From: Sphingomonas radiodurans
GTDB lineage: Bacteria > Pseudomonadota > Alphaproteobacteria > Sphingomonadales > Sphingomonadaceae
DNA: 64,000 nt
Reading direction: 5' to 3'
Assembly: GCF_020866845.1 (NCBI RefSeq)
Contig: NZ_CP086594.1
Span: forward strand, 3,314,001 to 3,378,000
The position numbers were made by a program, and so were the translations under genes. The notes under the pieces were generated by a model. It was not told the DNA's origin. It saw nothing but the letters and a program-made list of their open reading frames with translations, and did not search any database. Shown here piece by piece: positions 1 to 8,554 of this stretch. Positions within the stretch are counted from its first letter, which is position 1. Each line of letters begins with the position of its first letter.

Positions 1-317
1 GCGCTCGTCTTGCCGTGCATCAGTCCGCCGCGCACCACGCGCCCGCCGAAATGCTGCCCGATCGCCTGATGGCCGAGGCACACGCCCAGCAGCGGCCGCC
101 GGCTTTCCGCGCAAGCCGCGACTAGATCGAGGCTGATCCCGGCTTCGTTCGGTGTGCAGGGGCCGGGCGAAAGCAGGAAGCCGGTCGCGTCGGATGCGAG
201 CGCGTCTGCCGCGGTCAGTGCGTCGTTGCGCTCGACGTGCACTTCGGCGCCCAGCTCCATCAGATAATGGACCAGGTTCCAGGTGAAGCTGTCGTAATTG
301 TCGATGACCAGGATCAT
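1..317 (-). CDS. trpG: Anthranilate synthase component II (glutamine amidotransferase), 3' part cut by window edge
   Basis: This gene supplies ammonia from glutamine to TrpE for anthranilate synthesis, the first committed step of tryptophan biosynthesis. About 105 codons are visible. The protein starts [16 protein letters not shown], has the oxyanion-loop sequence [11 protein letters not shown] and the nucleophile motif GVCLGHQ with Cys near residue 80. These are the class I amidotransferase signatures of the TrpG/PabA family. The catalytic His/Glu half lies off the left edge. The partner trpE is on the same strand but starts near 37120, so the two are not adjacent. The protein could also serve PabB (aminodeoxychorismate synthase), as TrpG does in many bacteria. 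Confidence 0.93.
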   Translation of the reverse strand, partial: MILVIDNYDSFTWNLVHYLMELGAEVHVERNDALTAADALASDATGFLLSPGPCTPNEAGISLDLVAACAESRRPLLGVCLGHQAIGQHFGGRVVRGGLMHGKTS

Positions 318-455
318 GTCGCGCCCGCCATAGCCGAACGCGCCTCCGCCGCAACGGCTGTTGCACCGACGCAATAATACGTAATTGGATCGCGACGTTC
401 AGACCGGATAAAGTCACCGTGGTGATCGTTGTCTGATTACCAGGAGGTCGCCACA

Positions 456-938
456 ATGTTTCGCCCGCTCGCCATCACCGTCGCCGCGCTCGCGCTGTTC
501 CCCGCCGCCGCGCTTGCCCAGACGGCGGCCCCGACGCCCGATCAGGCGCAGGCCGAAACCGGTCAGCCGCCGCAGCGCATCCGCCAGGTGAACCTGATGG
601 GCAACGAAAAATGCCCGGTCGCTGCGGCGGACGAGATCGTGGTGTGCAGCCGGGTCGATCCGAACGAACAGTTCCGCGTCCCCAAGGAATTGCGTCAGCC
701 AGCCGAAGTGCCGGCGCAGAACCAGAGCTGGGTGAACCGTGCAGCGACCGTCGATCAGGTCGGCCGCGTTGCGGGTGGCTTGCCGAATACCTGTTCGCCG
801 GTCGGCGCCGGCGGGCAAACCGGATGCGGCATCGTCGCCGCACGCAATTACGCGGCGGAGAAGCGTCAGGCGAAACGCGAGGCGGAGCAGGCTGCGCCCG
901 GCTCGACGACTGAGCAAGACGACGATCCGCAGGATTGA
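456..938 (+). CDS. Hypothetical exported protein with four cysteines
   Basis: A 160-residue protein of unknown function. The ATG at 456 is preferred over an in-frame one at 429 because AGGAGG lies at 442-447 and the product then begins with a clean signal peptide (MFRPLAITVAALALFPAAALAQ split, cleavage near residue 22). The mature part is Gln/Pro-rich at first, then carries NEKCP, IVVCSR, NTCSP and GCG, giving four cysteines that could form two disulfides in the periplasm. An 'EIVVC-R' segment is common in small periplasmic proteins of sphingomonads. The tail is acidic (EQDDDPQD). It diverges from trpG. Confidence 0.7.
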   Translation: MFRPLAITVAALALFPAAALAQTAAPTPDQAQAETGQPPQRIRQVNLMGNEKCPVAAADEIVVCSRVDPNEQFRVPKELRQPAEVPAQNQSWVNRAATVDQVGRVAGGLPNTCSPVGAGGQTGCGIVAARNYAAEKRQAKREAEQAAPGSTTEQDDDPQD

Positions 939-963
939 TCGGCGCTCCGCTGGCTGAGAAGAG

Positions 964-2061
964 CTATTTCTCGGCCAGCAGCCGCACCAGGTCCGCCTTC
1001 CAGAACTTCGCCCAGGTATGCGTCCCGTGCCCCTTGGTCTCGGTGCTCGCCGCGATCAGCCGGAAGGTTGCACGCGGCATTCGCTTGGCCGCCGGCTCGA
1101 CCACGCCATAACCCGACGGGTTGATGAAATCGTCGCTCGAGTTGATCCACAACACCGGCACGGTGATCTTCTCGAGCGCCGGCGACGGATCGTAGTTTCG
1201 CGACGAATCGAGCTGGTAGATGTAATCGTTGGCATCGCGCCCGGCGCTGTTGCGTGCCAGCGCCTCAGCCAGGAACGCCTCTGCGGCGGGCCGCGTCGGA
1301 TATAGCTTCTGCAACGCCAGCGGGTTGGCCCCCGCGATGATCGACAGGCTCGACGCGGTGCGCAGGCCCTGCTGCGGCTGTGCGATGTAGTTGCCGCCCG
1401 CCCACGCCGGATCGGCCTGGATCGCGTCGATCGTCATCTTGCGCCACATGCGGTTGAGCCCCGCGATCTGCACTGGCAGACACGCAAAGGGCGCCAGCCG
1501 CTCGGCGAACCCGGGGTAGGTCTCGCCCCACACGAACGCATGCATGCAGCCCATCGACGTGCCCAGGATCACCTTCAGCCGCGTGACGCCGATCGCCTCC
1601 AGCATCGCCTTCTGCCCGGCGACCATGTCGTCGTAATCGTACTTCGGAAACGCCATCCGCTTGCCGTCCGAAGGCTTGGACGAGGCACCATGGCCGATAT
1701 TGTCCGGCAGGATGACGAAGTGCGTGCGGATGTCGAACGGCTGGCCAGGGCCGTAGAGCTCGTCCGCAAACTGCGGCTGGATGAATTGCTTGCCCGTGCC
1801 GCCGGTGCCGTGAAGCACCATCACCGCATTGTCGATCCGCCCGTCCGGCCCGCGATGCGGCGTGCCGAGCGTCGTGTAATGCATCCGCAGGTCCATCGTC
1901 TCGCCGGTCTTGAAGCGGAAGCCGGGGAGGGTGATGTCGCCCTCCTTGATCAGCCACGTCGTTGCGGCAGGGGCGGGGCGCGCCGGCGTGGCGACTGGCT
2001 GGGTTGTCTGGGCAAAGGCAGGGAAGGCTGCGGCGAAAGCGAGCAGGGAAAGAGAGCGCAT
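964..2061 (-). CDS. Exported alpha/beta hydrolase of the homoserine O-acetyltransferase (MetX) fold
   Basis: A 365-residue protein with a signal peptide when started at 2061 (MRSLSLLAFAAAFPAFAQ). The upstream in-frame ATG at 2172 would add an unlikely arginine-rich leader. The fold is the alpha/beta hydrolase of the MetX group: HGTGGTG oxyanion region near residue 85, nucleophile elbow GTSMG with Ser169, acid INSSDD near 310, and His in KGHGTH near 345. The exported location argues against a role in methionine synthesis, where MetX is cytoplasmic; an esterase or acyltransferase acting in the periplasm is more likely. Substrate unknown. Neighbours give no functional hint. Confidence 0.8.
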   Translation of the reverse strand: MRSLSLLAFAAAFPAFAQTTQPVATPARPAPAATTWLIKEGDITLPGFRFKTGETMDLRMHYTTLGTPHRGPDGRIDNAVMVLHGTGGTGKQFIQPQFADELYGPGQPFDIRTHFVILPDNIGHGASSKPSDGKRMAFPKYDYDDMVAGQKAMLEAIGVTRLKVILGTSMGCMHAFVWGETYPGFAERLAPFACLPVQIAGLNRMWRKMTIDAIQADPAWAGGNYIAQPQQGLRTASSLSIIAGANPLALQKLYPTRPAAEAFLAEALARNSAGRDANDYIYQLDSSRNYDPSPALEKITVPVLWINSSDDFINPSGYGVVEPAAKRMPRATFRLIAASTETKGHGTHTWAKFWKADLVRLLAEK

Positions 2062-2269
2062 CGCAGGACCGTAACGAACTTCTCCGGCATATTGAAGAAG
2101 ATGTCGTCGGGTGCGAACCATAATCGAATCGTCGTAGATTAGCAGCGGACGACGTGCTCTTAAGCGTAGCAAACAGGAGGGATATAGCGATGGTTGCTAC
2201 GGCTTTGATAGCATGCTCGCAGGGGCGAGCCGCGTTGCGCGGGTCGATTTGACGACCTTGCGTTCGGAT

Positions 2270-2797
2270 ATGAAGCGCGTCGGCGTCGTCATGCTCTTGG
2301 CTGCCTCGCTTGGTACCTCCGCCTTCGGGCAAATGCCCAGCGCCCCGCTCGGGCCTTATGCGGCCCGCTGCACCGCGGGCGATTCACCATCGATCCTCGT
2401 CACGGTCGTCGGGCTGAAGAGCCGGACCGGCACTATACGCGTGCGCACCTTCGGCGGCGCGACGTCAACATGGTTCGAAAAGACCAAGTGGATCACGCGC
2501 GTCGAGGTGCCGACACCCGCGAGCGGCCCGATTCGCGTCTGTTTGCCGGTTGCCGCGCCCGGCACTTATGCGATCGACATGCGGCACGACATGAACGGCA
2601 ATAGCGAGACCGACCGATCCGACGGCGGCGGCGCATCGGGCGATCCGAAGGTGACGCTGCTCGATTTCGTCTTTGGGCGAAAGCCTCCCCCGCACGTCAC
2701 CGCCGTGACGGTAGGCCGCGGCGTCACCGAGATCACCGTCACCGCAATGTATCTCCGTGGCGGCGCGCTTCGCCCGCTCGCCGCGTCCGCGCGCTGA
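2270..2797 (+). CDS. DUF2141 family exported protein
   Basis: A 175-residue protein with a signal peptide (MKRVGVVMLLAASLGTSAFG). It is followed by a beta-rich domain with VVGLKSRTGTIRVRTFG near residues 45-60 and YAIDMRHDMNGNSETD near 105-120. The latter matches the DUF2141 pattern of a strand followed by H-D-x-N-G-N. Proteins of this family are small, periplasmic and of unknown function. The start at 2270 is chosen over 2213 because it puts the signal peptide at the N-terminus. It converges with the lipoprotein gene ending at 2798, leaving no intergenic space. Confidence 0.75.
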   Translation: MKRVGVVMLLAASLGTSAFGQMPSAPLGPYAARCTAGDSPSILVTVVGLKSRTGTIRVRTFGGATSTWFEKTKWITRVEVPTPASGPIRVCLPVAAPGTYAIDMRHDMNGNSETDRSDGGGASGDPKVTLLDFVFGRKPPPHVTAVTVGRGVTEITVTAMYLRGGALRPLAASAR

Positions 2798-3301
2798 TCA
2801 GGTGGGCGCGAGCGCGCCTTGCAGCGCCGCGATCCGCGCCACCTGTGCTGCAGCCGCCACGCGCACGCGCTCGATCGCCGCGTCGAGCGCCGGATAGTCC
2901 GGCGTCAGCGCCGTCGCACGCTCCGCCGCGACCTCCTCCAAATCCGTGACGAGCTCCTGCGTCGACGAACGCAACGTATCCAGCTCCGCCAGCGCGACTT
3001 GCGCATCGAGCCACGCCTCGCTGCCCGCCGGTGATCGCCCCGCGGCAGTAACCTGTCGCGCCGCGCGCGCCGCGGCGGCATCGAACGCTGCCGCCCGTTC
3101 CGACAGCATCCGCTCCGCCGTCGCGATCCGCGCATCGAGCGCCGGGTCGGCGACTACCGCTGCGGGCGGTGGCGCCGCCGGTTCGTCAAAGGTCCGCGTC
3201 TCCGCCGTACGCGGCAGCAGCGAGGGATAAGCCTCGCGCCCAGCGCACGCTGTGAGCGACAGGACGGCGATCGAAAGGGCGGGCAGCGAGCGCAACAACA
3301 T
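2798..3301 (-). CDS. Alanine-rich lipoprotein, predicted helical
   Basis: A 167-residue protein starting MLLRSLPALSIAVLSLTACAG, with the lipobox LTAC, so it should be lipidated on the cysteine and membrane-anchored. The rest is almost entirely Ala/Glu/Arg-rich helix (roughly residues 50-165) with heptad-like spacing, suggesting an alpha-helical hairpin or coiled coil in the periplasm. An in-frame ATG at 3301 gives the lipobox the right distance from the N-terminus; 3337 would place it too deep. I do not recognise a named family. Confidence 0.7.
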   Translation of the reverse strand: MLLRSLPALSIAVLSLTACAGREAYPSLLPRTAETRTFDEPAAPPPAAVVADPALDARIATAERMLSERAAAFDAAAARAARQVTAAGRSPAGSEAWLDAQVALAELDTLRSSTQELVTDLEEVAAERATALTPDYPALDAAIERVRVAAAAQVARIAALQGALAPT

Positions 3302-3383
3302 GCCCGCAGGCTTAGGGAGCGAAAAAGTCACGCGCAACGCTCTTGCGCAATCCGAAAGCCCCTTCTATTGGCCCCTCTCCCAA

Positions 3384-3460
3384 GCGCCCGTAGCTCAGCT
3401 GGATAGAGCATCAGACTACGAATCTGAGGGTCGGACGTTCGAATCGTTCCGGGCGCACCA
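3384..3460 (+). tRNA. tRNA-Arg (anticodon ACG)
   Basis: A 77-base cloverleaf including encoded CCA. Acceptor GCGCCCG (3384-3390) pairs with CGGGCGC (3450-3456). The D stem is GCTC/GAGC, the anticodon stem TCAGA/TCTGA (3411-3415/3423-3427), and the loop CTACGAA gives anticodon ACG at 3418-3420. The T loop is TTCGAAT. A34 is normally deaminated to inosine by TadA so that the tRNA reads CGU, CGC and CGA. A T-rich stretch follows directly at 3461-3470. Confidence 0.97.
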
Positions 3461-3686
3461 TTCTTTTTCTGCGGTTCCGAGCATCGATCAGGTGCTTCGA
3501 AGCCGCGTGGCAATCGTAGCAATCGCTTCGCCGCCGCGATCTCTCCTGACGAACAAATACCTTGAAGACGGATAAATGCGCGTCGCGGCGGGTTCAGGTC
3601 GCATCGCCGCGCGATGTGGATCGGATCGGGCGCGCGACCAGAGCGAGCGCCGCCGCGTCGCGCTGCTTCCCGTCACGTGAGTCCCC
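3461..3686. other. Intergenic region after tRNA-Arg, no gene seen
   Basis: About 225 bases between the tRNA and the amidotransferase gene. It begins with a short T-rich tract. I see no open frame with a credible start, no repeat of the tRNA 3' end and no palindromic element. The promoter of the downstream gene presumably lies here. Confidence 0.5.
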
Positions 3687-4550
3687 ATGCATATTCTCGT
3701 TTCCGAAAGCGAACCGCCGGCCGCGCGGCGCAAGCGACGCGACAGCGTCGGGCGCAGCTCCGGCGAGACCTTCATCAAGCGCCTCGCGCAGCTCGTGCCC
3801 GGTGCCACCTGTGATCGCGTGACGCCAGCGGACGAGGGCAGCGCCGTCCCCGATGCCGCTAAGATCGCCGGCTATGACGCCGTGTTCCTGTCCGGCTCGC
3901 CGCTGCATCTGTACGAGGATTCACCCGCCGTCCGCCGCGAGGTGGCGCTCATGCGAGCGGTTTTTCAGTCCGGAACGCCGTCGTTCGGATCATGCGCGGG
4001 GCTGCAGGTCGCGGTGGTTGCGGCCGGCGGCACGGTTCGGGCGATGGGGCCGCGGCGGGAGGCGGGGTTCGCGCGTCGCATCGTGCGCGCGGCGGCGGGG
4101 GAGAATCATCCGCTGCTGGACGGCCGCCCACCGTCGTTCGACGCGCCAGCGGTCCATACCGACGAGGTGGATCGGCTGCCGGCCGGCGGCACGCTGCTGG
4201 CGTCGAACGCGGTGACGCGCGTCCAGGCGGCGGAAATCCGGCATGACAACGGGGTATTTTGGGGTGTCCAATACCATCCGGAGATCTCGCTGCGCGAAGT
4301 CGCAGCGGCGCTTCGGCGACAATCGGAGGATCTGGTCGAACACGGCCTCGCCCGCGACGAGGCGGATATCGACGATCATTCCGCGACGATCGACGCGCTC
4401 CATGCCGATCCCGCCCGCCAACATCTCGCCTGGCGCCTTGGTCTCGACGCGCAGGTGACTGACGAGGCGAAGCGGATGATCGAATTGCGCAACTTCATCG
4501 ATCATTTGGTGCTGCCCACACGCTCTGCCCGCGGCCGGACCCGAGGCTGA
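3687..4550 (+). CDS. Type 1 glutamine amidotransferase (GMP-synthase-like GATase domain protein)
   Basis: A 287-residue stand-alone class I amidotransferase. The nucleophile motif is FGSCAGLQ with Cys103, and the catalytic His/Glu pair is in QYHPE (His197, Glu199). The layout resembles the GATase domain of GuaA and the stand-alone GuaA-like proteins often annotated as GMP synthase. There is no ATP-PPase domain, so it is not GuaA itself. About 75 extra residues follow the GATase fold, rich in charged helix. Substrate unknown; glutamine hydrolysis is expected from the intact triad. It is followed after about 54 bases by a HAD phosphatase on the same strand. Confidence 0.85.
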   Translation: MHILVSESEPPAARRKRRDSVGRSSGETFIKRLAQLVPGATCDRVTPADEGSAVPDAAKIAGYDAVFLSGSPLHLYEDSPAVRREVALMRAVFQSGTPSFGSCAGLQVAVVAAGGTVRAMGPRREAGFARRIVRAAAGENHPLLDGRPPSFDAPAVHTDEVDRLPAGGTLLASNAVTRVQAAEIRHDNGVFWGVQYHPEISLREVAAALRRQSEDLVEHGLARDEADIDDHSATIDALHADPARQHLAWRLGLDAQVTDEAKRMIELRNFIDHLVLPTRSARGRTRG

Positions 4551-4604
4551 ACGCCCGCCCGCGCGTTTGAAGGCCAAGACAGACTCTCCAAAAAGGATGA
4601 TCCG

Positions 4605-5270
4605 ATGGCGATCCGCGCCGTACTTTTCGACATCGACGGCACGCTCGTCGACAGCAACGACCTGCACGTCATCGCCTGGCAGGAGGCGTTCGCCTCGATC
4701 GGCGAGCGTTTCGAGCGAAGCGTCATTCATGACCAGATCGGCAAGGGCACCGACATGCTGGTCCCCACGCTGCTGCCGGATGCCGATCAGGCCACGCAAG
4801 ACGCGCTCGGCGAGGCGCACGGCTCAAACTTCAAGGAACGCTTCCTCGCGCAAGTGAAGCCATTTCCCGGCGCGCACGATCTGCTCGCCCGCGTCCATGC
4901 CGACGGCAAGAAGGTCGTGCTCGCGTCGTCCGCATCGGCCGAGGAACTGGAGCACTATACCGGATTGCTCGATGCCCGCGATCTCGTGGACGCCACGACC
5001 AGCGCTGACGATGTCGAGAATACCAAGCCGGCGCCGGACATCTTCGCGACCGCGCTGAAGAAGATCGCGCCACTCACCGCGGAGGAAGTGATCGTCGTCG
5101 GCGATACGCCATATGACGTAGAGGCGGCGGGGAAGTGCGGGATCGCGACGATCGCGCTGCGCTCGGGCGGCTTCCCCGATTCCGCGCTCCGCGAGGCGGG
5201 TGCAGTGGCGCTGTACGACGACGTCGCCGCCTTGCTGCGCGATTATCAGGACTCTCCGCTCGCCGAATGA
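4605..5270 (+). CDS. HAD-family phosphatase (phosphoglycolate / beta-phosphoglucomutase-like)
   Basis: A 221-residue haloacid dehalogenase superfamily enzyme, subfamily IA. Motif I is FDIDGTLVDS with Asp9 as nucleophile and Asp11 as acid/base, motif II is LASSAS, motif III is the lysine in ENTKPAPDIF, and motif IV is VVGDTPYDVEAA. A helical cap lies between motifs I and II (about residues 20-90). The substrate cannot be read from sequence; phosphoglycolate, sugar phosphates or another small phosphate are all possible. An AAGGA-type ribosome site precedes the ATG. It is probably co-transcribed with the upstream amidotransferase gene. Confidence 0.88.
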   Translation: MAIRAVLFDIDGTLVDSNDLHVIAWQEAFASIGERFERSVIHDQIGKGTDMLVPTLLPDADQATQDALGEAHGSNFKERFLAQVKPFPGAHDLLARVHADGKKVVLASSASAEELEHYTGLLDARDLVDATTSADDVENTKPAPDIFATALKKIAPLTAEEVIVVGDTPYDVEAAGKCGIATIALRSGGFPDSALREAGAVALYDDVAALLRDYQDSPLAE

Positions 5271-5351
5271 TCGCACGGCCCGGATGAAAAAGCGGAACCG
5301 CTCGGTTCAGGGAAGGTATTAACCTTTCACAACTTTTCTCGCGGAGCCGTG

Positions 5352-5396
5352 ATGTTGCACTACCCAAGTTCGCTGCGCGTGCCACCCGGCCAATGA
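5352..5396 (+). CDS. Possible 14-residue leader peptide coupled to the hybrid kinase
   Basis: ATG at 5352 is preceded at five bases by GGAG (5343-5346) and opens a 14-codon frame, [14 protein letters not shown]. Its stop TGA (5394-5396) overlaps the kinase start as ATGA. The kinase ATG at 5393 has no good ribosome site of its own, so coupling through this leader is plausible. No codon bias or conservation can be judged at this length. Confidence 0.25.
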   Translation: MLHYPSSLRVPPGQ

Positions 5397-7366
5397 TCGA
5401 TCCGGCGCTCGCCCAGCAGATCGTCGAAAGCTCGACCGATTTCGCGATCATCACGTTCGATCGCGAGGGTCTGATCACCAGCTGGAATCCTGGCGCGGAG
5501 GCGCTGCTCGGTTGGTCGCCGGGTGCGGCGATCGGGCAGCATGCGCGGATCTTCTTCACGCCGGAAGATCAGGCGGCAGGCTCGCCCGAGGACGAAATGC
5601 GGCGCGCGGCGGAAGACGGGCGCGCGATCGACGAGCGGTTTCACCAGAAGGCGGACGGAAGTCGCTTCTGGGGCTCGGGGCTGGTGATGCCGCTGAAAGG
5701 CGCGACGGGCTTCCTCAAGATCGTCCGCGACCGGACGAAGGAGCGCGAAGCGGAGCGCCGTATTGTGACGCTCACGGATGCGCTGCCCGGGTTCGTCTTC
5801 GAGGCCGATCCCGACGGCCACTATGTTCAGACCAACGCGCGCTTCAGGGAATATACCGGTCGCGGGGATGCCGAACTGCTCGGCGATCGCTGGCTGGAAG
5901 CGGTCCATTCCGATCATCGCGAGCGGGTTCGTACCGCCTGGGAGGCGGCGATCGACAGCGGCGAGCCGTTCGACGAGACCTTCCTCGTCGAACGCAGCGA
6001 TGGCGAATATCGCTACTTCGCCTGCCGCGGCATCCCCGAGCGCGACGAACATGGCCTTGTGATGCGCTGGATCGGCACCTGCGTCGATGTCGAGAACGAG
6101 TCGAAAGCCAAGGCCATGCTCGAAGGCGTCAATCTGTCGCTCGAACATGCCGTCACCGATCGCAGCGCTGCGCTGGAGCAATCGCAACGCACGCTCTCAG
6201 CCGCGATCGCCGAGCGCGAGCGTATCGAAGACGCACTTCGCCAAAGCCAGAAGATGGAGGCGATCGGGCAGCTCACGGGCGGCGTCGCACATGATTTCAA
6301 CAATCTGCTCACGGTCATCATCGGTGGCGCCGACATGCTCAAGCGCCCCGGCCTCAGCGACGAGAAGCGTCAGCGTTACATCGCGTCGATCAGCGAGACT
6401 GCCGACCGTGCGGCAAAGCTGACGAACCAGTTGCTTGCCTTTGCACGGCGCCAGCCGCTGCATGCTGAAAGTTTCGACATCGTCGAACGCTTGCGGCGCA
6501 GTGAGGATGTGCTGCGCACCGTGTCGGGCGCTCGCGTCACGCTAACGTTCGACATTCGCTGCGAACCTTGCATCGTCCACGCTGATCCCAGCCAGTTCGA
6601 TACCGCGATCGTGAACATGGCCATCAACGCGCGCGACGCGATGGACGGCGTAGGGCGGTTGGCGATCAGGATCGATGAATGCGATCAAATCCCCCCCACG
6701 CGCGGCCATGCAGCAGTCGATGGCCGCTTCATTCTGGTTGCGGTGAGCGATACCGGCAGCGGGATCTGCGAGGCTGACCTGCCGCGGATCTTCGAGCCGT
6801 TTTTCACGACGAAGGATGTCGGCAAAGGCACCGGCCTTGGCCTCAGCCAGGTGTTCGGTTTCGCCAAGCAATCGGGCGGCGACATCGCGATCGACAGCGA
6901 GGCGGGAGCGGGCGCGACCTTCACGCTTTACCTGCCGTGTGCCGACGATCCGGCAAGTCGCACCGTTGGCGATGCCCAGTCAGCGCCGGCGCAAGCGTCG
7001 GGATCGGGCGCCGGCTGCGTCCTGCTGGTCGAGGATAATCAGCTGGTCGGCGAATTTGCCGCGCAGCTGATCGGCGAGCTTGGCTACACCAATCAGTGGG
7101 TGCCGAGCGCGCAGGAAGCGCTTGCAGTGATCGCGGCGCAGCCCGATCGGTTCGACGTGGTATTCACCGACGTCGTGATGCCCGGCATCTCGGGAATCGA
7201 ACTCGCCGAGACTCTCCGCGTGCGGCATCCCGACCTGCCCGTTGTCCTGACGAGTGGTTACAGCCACGTGCTCGCGCTCGAAGGCACGCACGGGTTCGAG
7301 CTGTTGCAGAAGCCATATACCGCTGACGGACTCGCTCGTGTCCTGCGCGCGGCAACGCGTCCATGA
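5393..7366 (+). CDS. PAS-PAS hybrid sensor histidine kinase with C-terminal receiver
   Basis: A 657-residue cytoplasmic hybrid kinase with no transmembrane segment. Two PAS domains span about residues 5-120 and 125-245. A HisKA dimerisation domain follows, with phospho-acceptor His300 in [11 protein letters not shown], then an HATPase domain with N box [11 protein letters not shown]1 box DTGSGI and G2 box GKGTGLGLS. The C-terminal receiver (about 540-655) has VLLVEDN and phospho-acceptor Asp593 in VFTDVVMPG, plus the conserved Lys in LLQKPY. The HDFNN H-box is typical of soluble PAS kinases. It heads a group of three sensor kinases and one receiver on the same strand. The signal is unknown; PAS domains often bind a flavin, haem or small ligand, but no clear LOV motif (NCRFLQ) is present. 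Confidence 0.92.
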   Translation: MIDPALAQQIVESSTDFAIITFDREGLITSWNPGAEALLGWSPGAAIGQHARIFFTPEDQAAGSPEDEMRRAAEDGRAIDERFHQKADGSRFWGSGLVMPLKGATGFLKIVRDRTKEREAERRIVTLTDALPGFVFEADPDGHYVQTNARFREYTGRGDAELLGDRWLEAVHSDHRERVRTAWEAAIDSGEPFDETFLVERSDGEYRYFACRGIPERDEHGLVMRWIGTCVDVENESKAKAMLEGVNLSLEHAVTDRSAALEQSQRTLSAAIAERERIEDALRQSQKMEAIGQLTGGVAHDFNNLLTVIIGGADMLKRPGLSDEKRQRYIASISETADRAAKLTNQLLAFARRQPLHAESFDIVERLRRSEDVLRTVSGARVTLTFDIRCEPCIVHADPSQFDTAIVNMAINARDAMDGVGRLAIRIDECDQIPPTRGHAAVDGRFILVAVSDTGSGICEADLPRIFEPFFTTKDVGKGTGLGLSQVFGFAKQSGGDIAIDSEAGAGATFTLYLPCADDPASRTVGDAQSAPAQASGSGAGCVLLVEDNQLVGEFAAQLIGELGYTNQWVPSAQEALAVIAAQPDRFDVVFTDVVMPGISGIELAETLRVRHPDLPVVLTSGYSHVLALEGTHGFELLQKPYTADGLARVLRAATRP

Positions 7367-7463
7367 TCCGTCGCATCTAACATTTGTTAAGGAAAAGACG
7401 CGGCAGCGTTGTTGCTGGCTTTCCGAAGATTCTGCATGAGCCGTTCCGGAGACGGAATTTATC

Positions 7464-8471
7464 ATGCTGAACATGGAAGACCTCTACCGGCTGTTGCGGA
7501 CCGGTCATGTTCAGGCGCAGGGCATCGTCGATACCGTTTCCGATCCGCTGCTGGTGCTCGACTCGAGCCTCTGCGTGCAAAGCGCCAGCCGCTCGTTCTT
7601 CGAGACATTCCACGTCGATCGCTACGAAACGATCGGCAAGCCGCTGTACGAGCTTGGTGACGGGCAGTGGGATATCCCCACCCTGCGCAGCTTGCTGACG
7701 GAGGTAATTCCCCGCGCCACCGCGATCCTGGATTATCAGGTCGAGCACGATTTTCCGCACCTCGGCCGTCGCACGATGCTGCTGACCGCGCGCACACTGC
7801 ACCATCCGGACATCAGCAGCCATACCATGCTGTTGTCGATCGTCGACGTGACCGAGCGGAAACGGAAGGACACCGCGCGCGATCTGCTGTTCGGCGAACT
7901 GCGGCATCGCATGAAGAATCTGCTTGGCCTCGCGCAATCAATGGCGCGCCAGATGCCTGCCGAGGGCTGCACCGCCGCGCAATATCGCGACGACTTCCTC
8001 GGGCGTTTCAGCGCTTTGATGGATGCCGAAGACGTCGCTTTTTCCGAACATGATCAGGGCGATTTGACCGATCTGCTCGAACGCGTCTTCGCCCCATACC
8101 TGGCCGATTCTGCGGCTGCGTTGATCACTCCGAGTGAGGCGGTGGACCTCAGCCCGCGCATGCTCACGTCGCTCGGACTCGCTTTCCACGAACTCGCGAC
8201 GAACGCTGCGAAATACGGAGCTTTGTCGGTACCCGGCGGCAAGGTTCGCGTCGGCTGGACGGTCGAGAAGGGATCCAACGCGCTTCGCATCACTTGGAGC
8301 GAAAGCAATGGCCCGCCAGTAACGCCGCCGACGACGACTGGCTACGGCACGCAACTGATTGAATCGACGATCACTTACAGCCTGTTCGGTACGATCAAAA
8401 CCGACTATGCGAAAAGCGGCGTGCAGGTGGATATCGTCATTCCATTGGACGAAGGGTCACCAAAGCGCTGA
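7464..8471 (+). CDS. PAS-HWE sensor histidine kinase
   Basis: A 335-residue soluble kinase. An N-terminal PAS domain (about residues 15-125, starting VDTVSDPLLVLD) is followed by an HWE-type H-box FGELRHRMKNLL with His148. The N-box is HELATNAAKYGAL and the W-x-E motif of the family is ITWSES. HWE kinases are common in Alphaproteobacteria and often feed the PhyR general stress response or single-domain receivers. GGAGAC upstream supports the ATG at 7464. About 97 bases separate it from the hybrid kinase and 83 from the next kinase, so the genes may share a transcript. Confidence 0.9.
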   Translation: MLNMEDLYRLLRTGHVQAQGIVDTVSDPLLVLDSSLCVQSASRSFFETFHVDRYETIGKPLYELGDGQWDIPTLRSLLTEVIPRATAILDYQVEHDFPHLGRRTMLLTARTLHHPDISSHTMLLSIVDVTERKRKDTARDLLFGELRHRMKNLLGLAQSMARQMPAEGCTAAQYRDDFLGRFSALMDAEDVAFSEHDQGDLTDLLERVFAPYLADSAAALITPSEAVDLSPRMLTSLGLAFHELATNAAKYGALSVPGGKVRVGWTVEKGSNALRITWSESNGPPVTPPTTTGYGTQLIESTITYSLFGTIKTDYAKSGVQVDIVIPLDEGSPKR

Positions 8472-8554
8472 ATGATGGCCGTAATGAGCGGCGTCGGCGC
8501 AATCCTGGTCTTGCCGCAGCATCGATTTGCGACACGCCAGATGCAGGAGGCTCG

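Noticed and set aside
3384..3686. tRNA-Arg as an integration site
   Set aside because: No repeat of the tRNA 3' end, no integrase and no mobile genes follow; neighbours look like ordinary chromosomal genes.
5294..5320. GGAAC at 5294-5298 upstream of the hybrid kinase as a possible general-stress (EcfG) promoter
   Set aside because: No matching CGTT-type -10 element lies 16-17 bases downstream.
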